A stretch of 64,000 nucleotides of DNA, taken from positions 75,104,232-75,168,231 of the forward strand of contig JAVIAB010000041.1 of the NCBI GenBank assembly GCA_032433765.1, in the 5' to 3' direction. The first letter of the stretch is position 1; the number at the start of each line of letters is the position of its first letter. Positions 63,822 to 64,000 of this stretch are shown one piece after another. The DNA comes from Megaustenia siamemsis. Lineage: Eukaryota; Mollusca; Gastropoda; Stylommatophora; Ariophantidae. A model generated the notes under the pieces. That model had not been told where the DNA came from. It made no database searches and saw only the letters and a list, made by a program, of their open reading frames with translations. Position numbers and translations under genes: made by a program.

Positions 63822-63905
63822 GTAGCTTAGTTGGCCATATGCTTTAGCGTTTGTTTCTCGTGGCAAGGCGCTGTGTTGAAGTGTACGAGTTTGATCTTGC
63901 TTCAA
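63822..63905 (+). mobile_element. tRNA-like SINE head
   Basis: tagcttagttgg (63,823-63,834) matches the pol III A box consensus fully, and gtttgatct (63,889) is a near match to a B box, 66 nt apart. This is long for a plain tRNA but compatible with a long variable arm or decay. T runs follow. Not a functional tRNA as far as I can fold it. Confidence 0.55.
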
Positions 63906-64000
63906 ACTCTTTATTGTTCTTTGTTCTTTTCTGATATTGATTTGTGTTTTTTTTTTCCCAAGTGTTGTAAATATACCTCTTCCATTTAATTGATTTGCTG

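Noticed and set aside
1..64000. Endogenous virus or LTR retrotransposon
   Set aside because: No paired LTRs, primer binding site, protease or integrase motifs were seen; all RT traces are of the non-LTR type.

Overview
The window is animal genomic DNA. It is AT-rich and intron-dominated, and it carries GT-AG spliced exons of an extracellular CUB-domain protein embedded in dense non-LTR retrotransposons (LINEs), SINE-like elements, MITEs and minisatellites. No bacterial-type gene clusters, operons or CRISPR arrays are present. The protein family and the repeat mix suggest an invertebrate metazoan, possibly a mollusc or other lophotrochozoan, but nothing here fixes the species.

Host gene: ten short exons on the + strand form one gene that runs off both ends of the window. 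Each CUB domain is encoded by a three-exon cassette: A (82 nt, N-terminal third), B (122-134 nt, middle) and C (159 nt, C-terminal third). The intron phases are always 1-2-1. The order is B1-C1 (domain 1, its A exon upstream of the window), A2-B2-C2, A3-B3-C3, A4-B4. Introns as well as exons are similar between cassettes, so the gene grew by tandem duplication of whole genomic cassettes.

Segmental duplication: 1-12,468 is nearly identical to 32,153-44,829. Homology stops abruptly at 12,468/44,829, inside a LINE. This fits a tandem duplication of a unit of about 32.36 kb (second copy 12,469-44,829) that contains exactly one A-B-C cassette. Two LINE insertions with clean target-site duplications are present in one copy and absent from the other, so they postdate the split of the copies. 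An assembly artefact joining two haplotypes is the main alternative.

Repeats: I use private labels. Family A: LINE with endonuclease and RT, (GAA)n tail. Family B: RT plus RNase H LINE, tail of TTATTGAG-like units read on the + strand. Family C: RT LINE with (GATA)n tail, apparently recently active. Family D: RT LINE, (GAA)n tail. Family E: RT LINE, (GAT)n-like tail. Family F: endonuclease, RT and RNase H LINE, (CAA)n tail. Families H and J: further decayed LINEs. A 256-263 bp SINE-like repeat shares its 3' end with family C. Nested insertions with identifiable target-site duplications allow relative dating at 16,911-18,413, 21,000-25,385, 27,640-32,540, 43,049-48,665 and 53,076-54,546.

Layout: 1-12,468 is duplication copy 1 with B1 and C1. 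12,469-18,720 holds old and young LINEs. 18,721-19,820 is a 25-bp minisatellite next to exon A2. 21,000-25,385 is a family F LINE split by two insertions. 25,390-27,630 is unassigned intron. 27,640-32,540 is a family A LINE split by families B and C. 32,153-44,829 is duplication copy 2 with B2 and C2. 44,663-48,665 is a multi-layer nest. 49,924-57,841 is cassette 3. 58,947-60,122 is a perfectly uniform 42-bp satellite. 60,616-61,652 holds A4 and B4, followed by SINEs and LINE fragments to the end.
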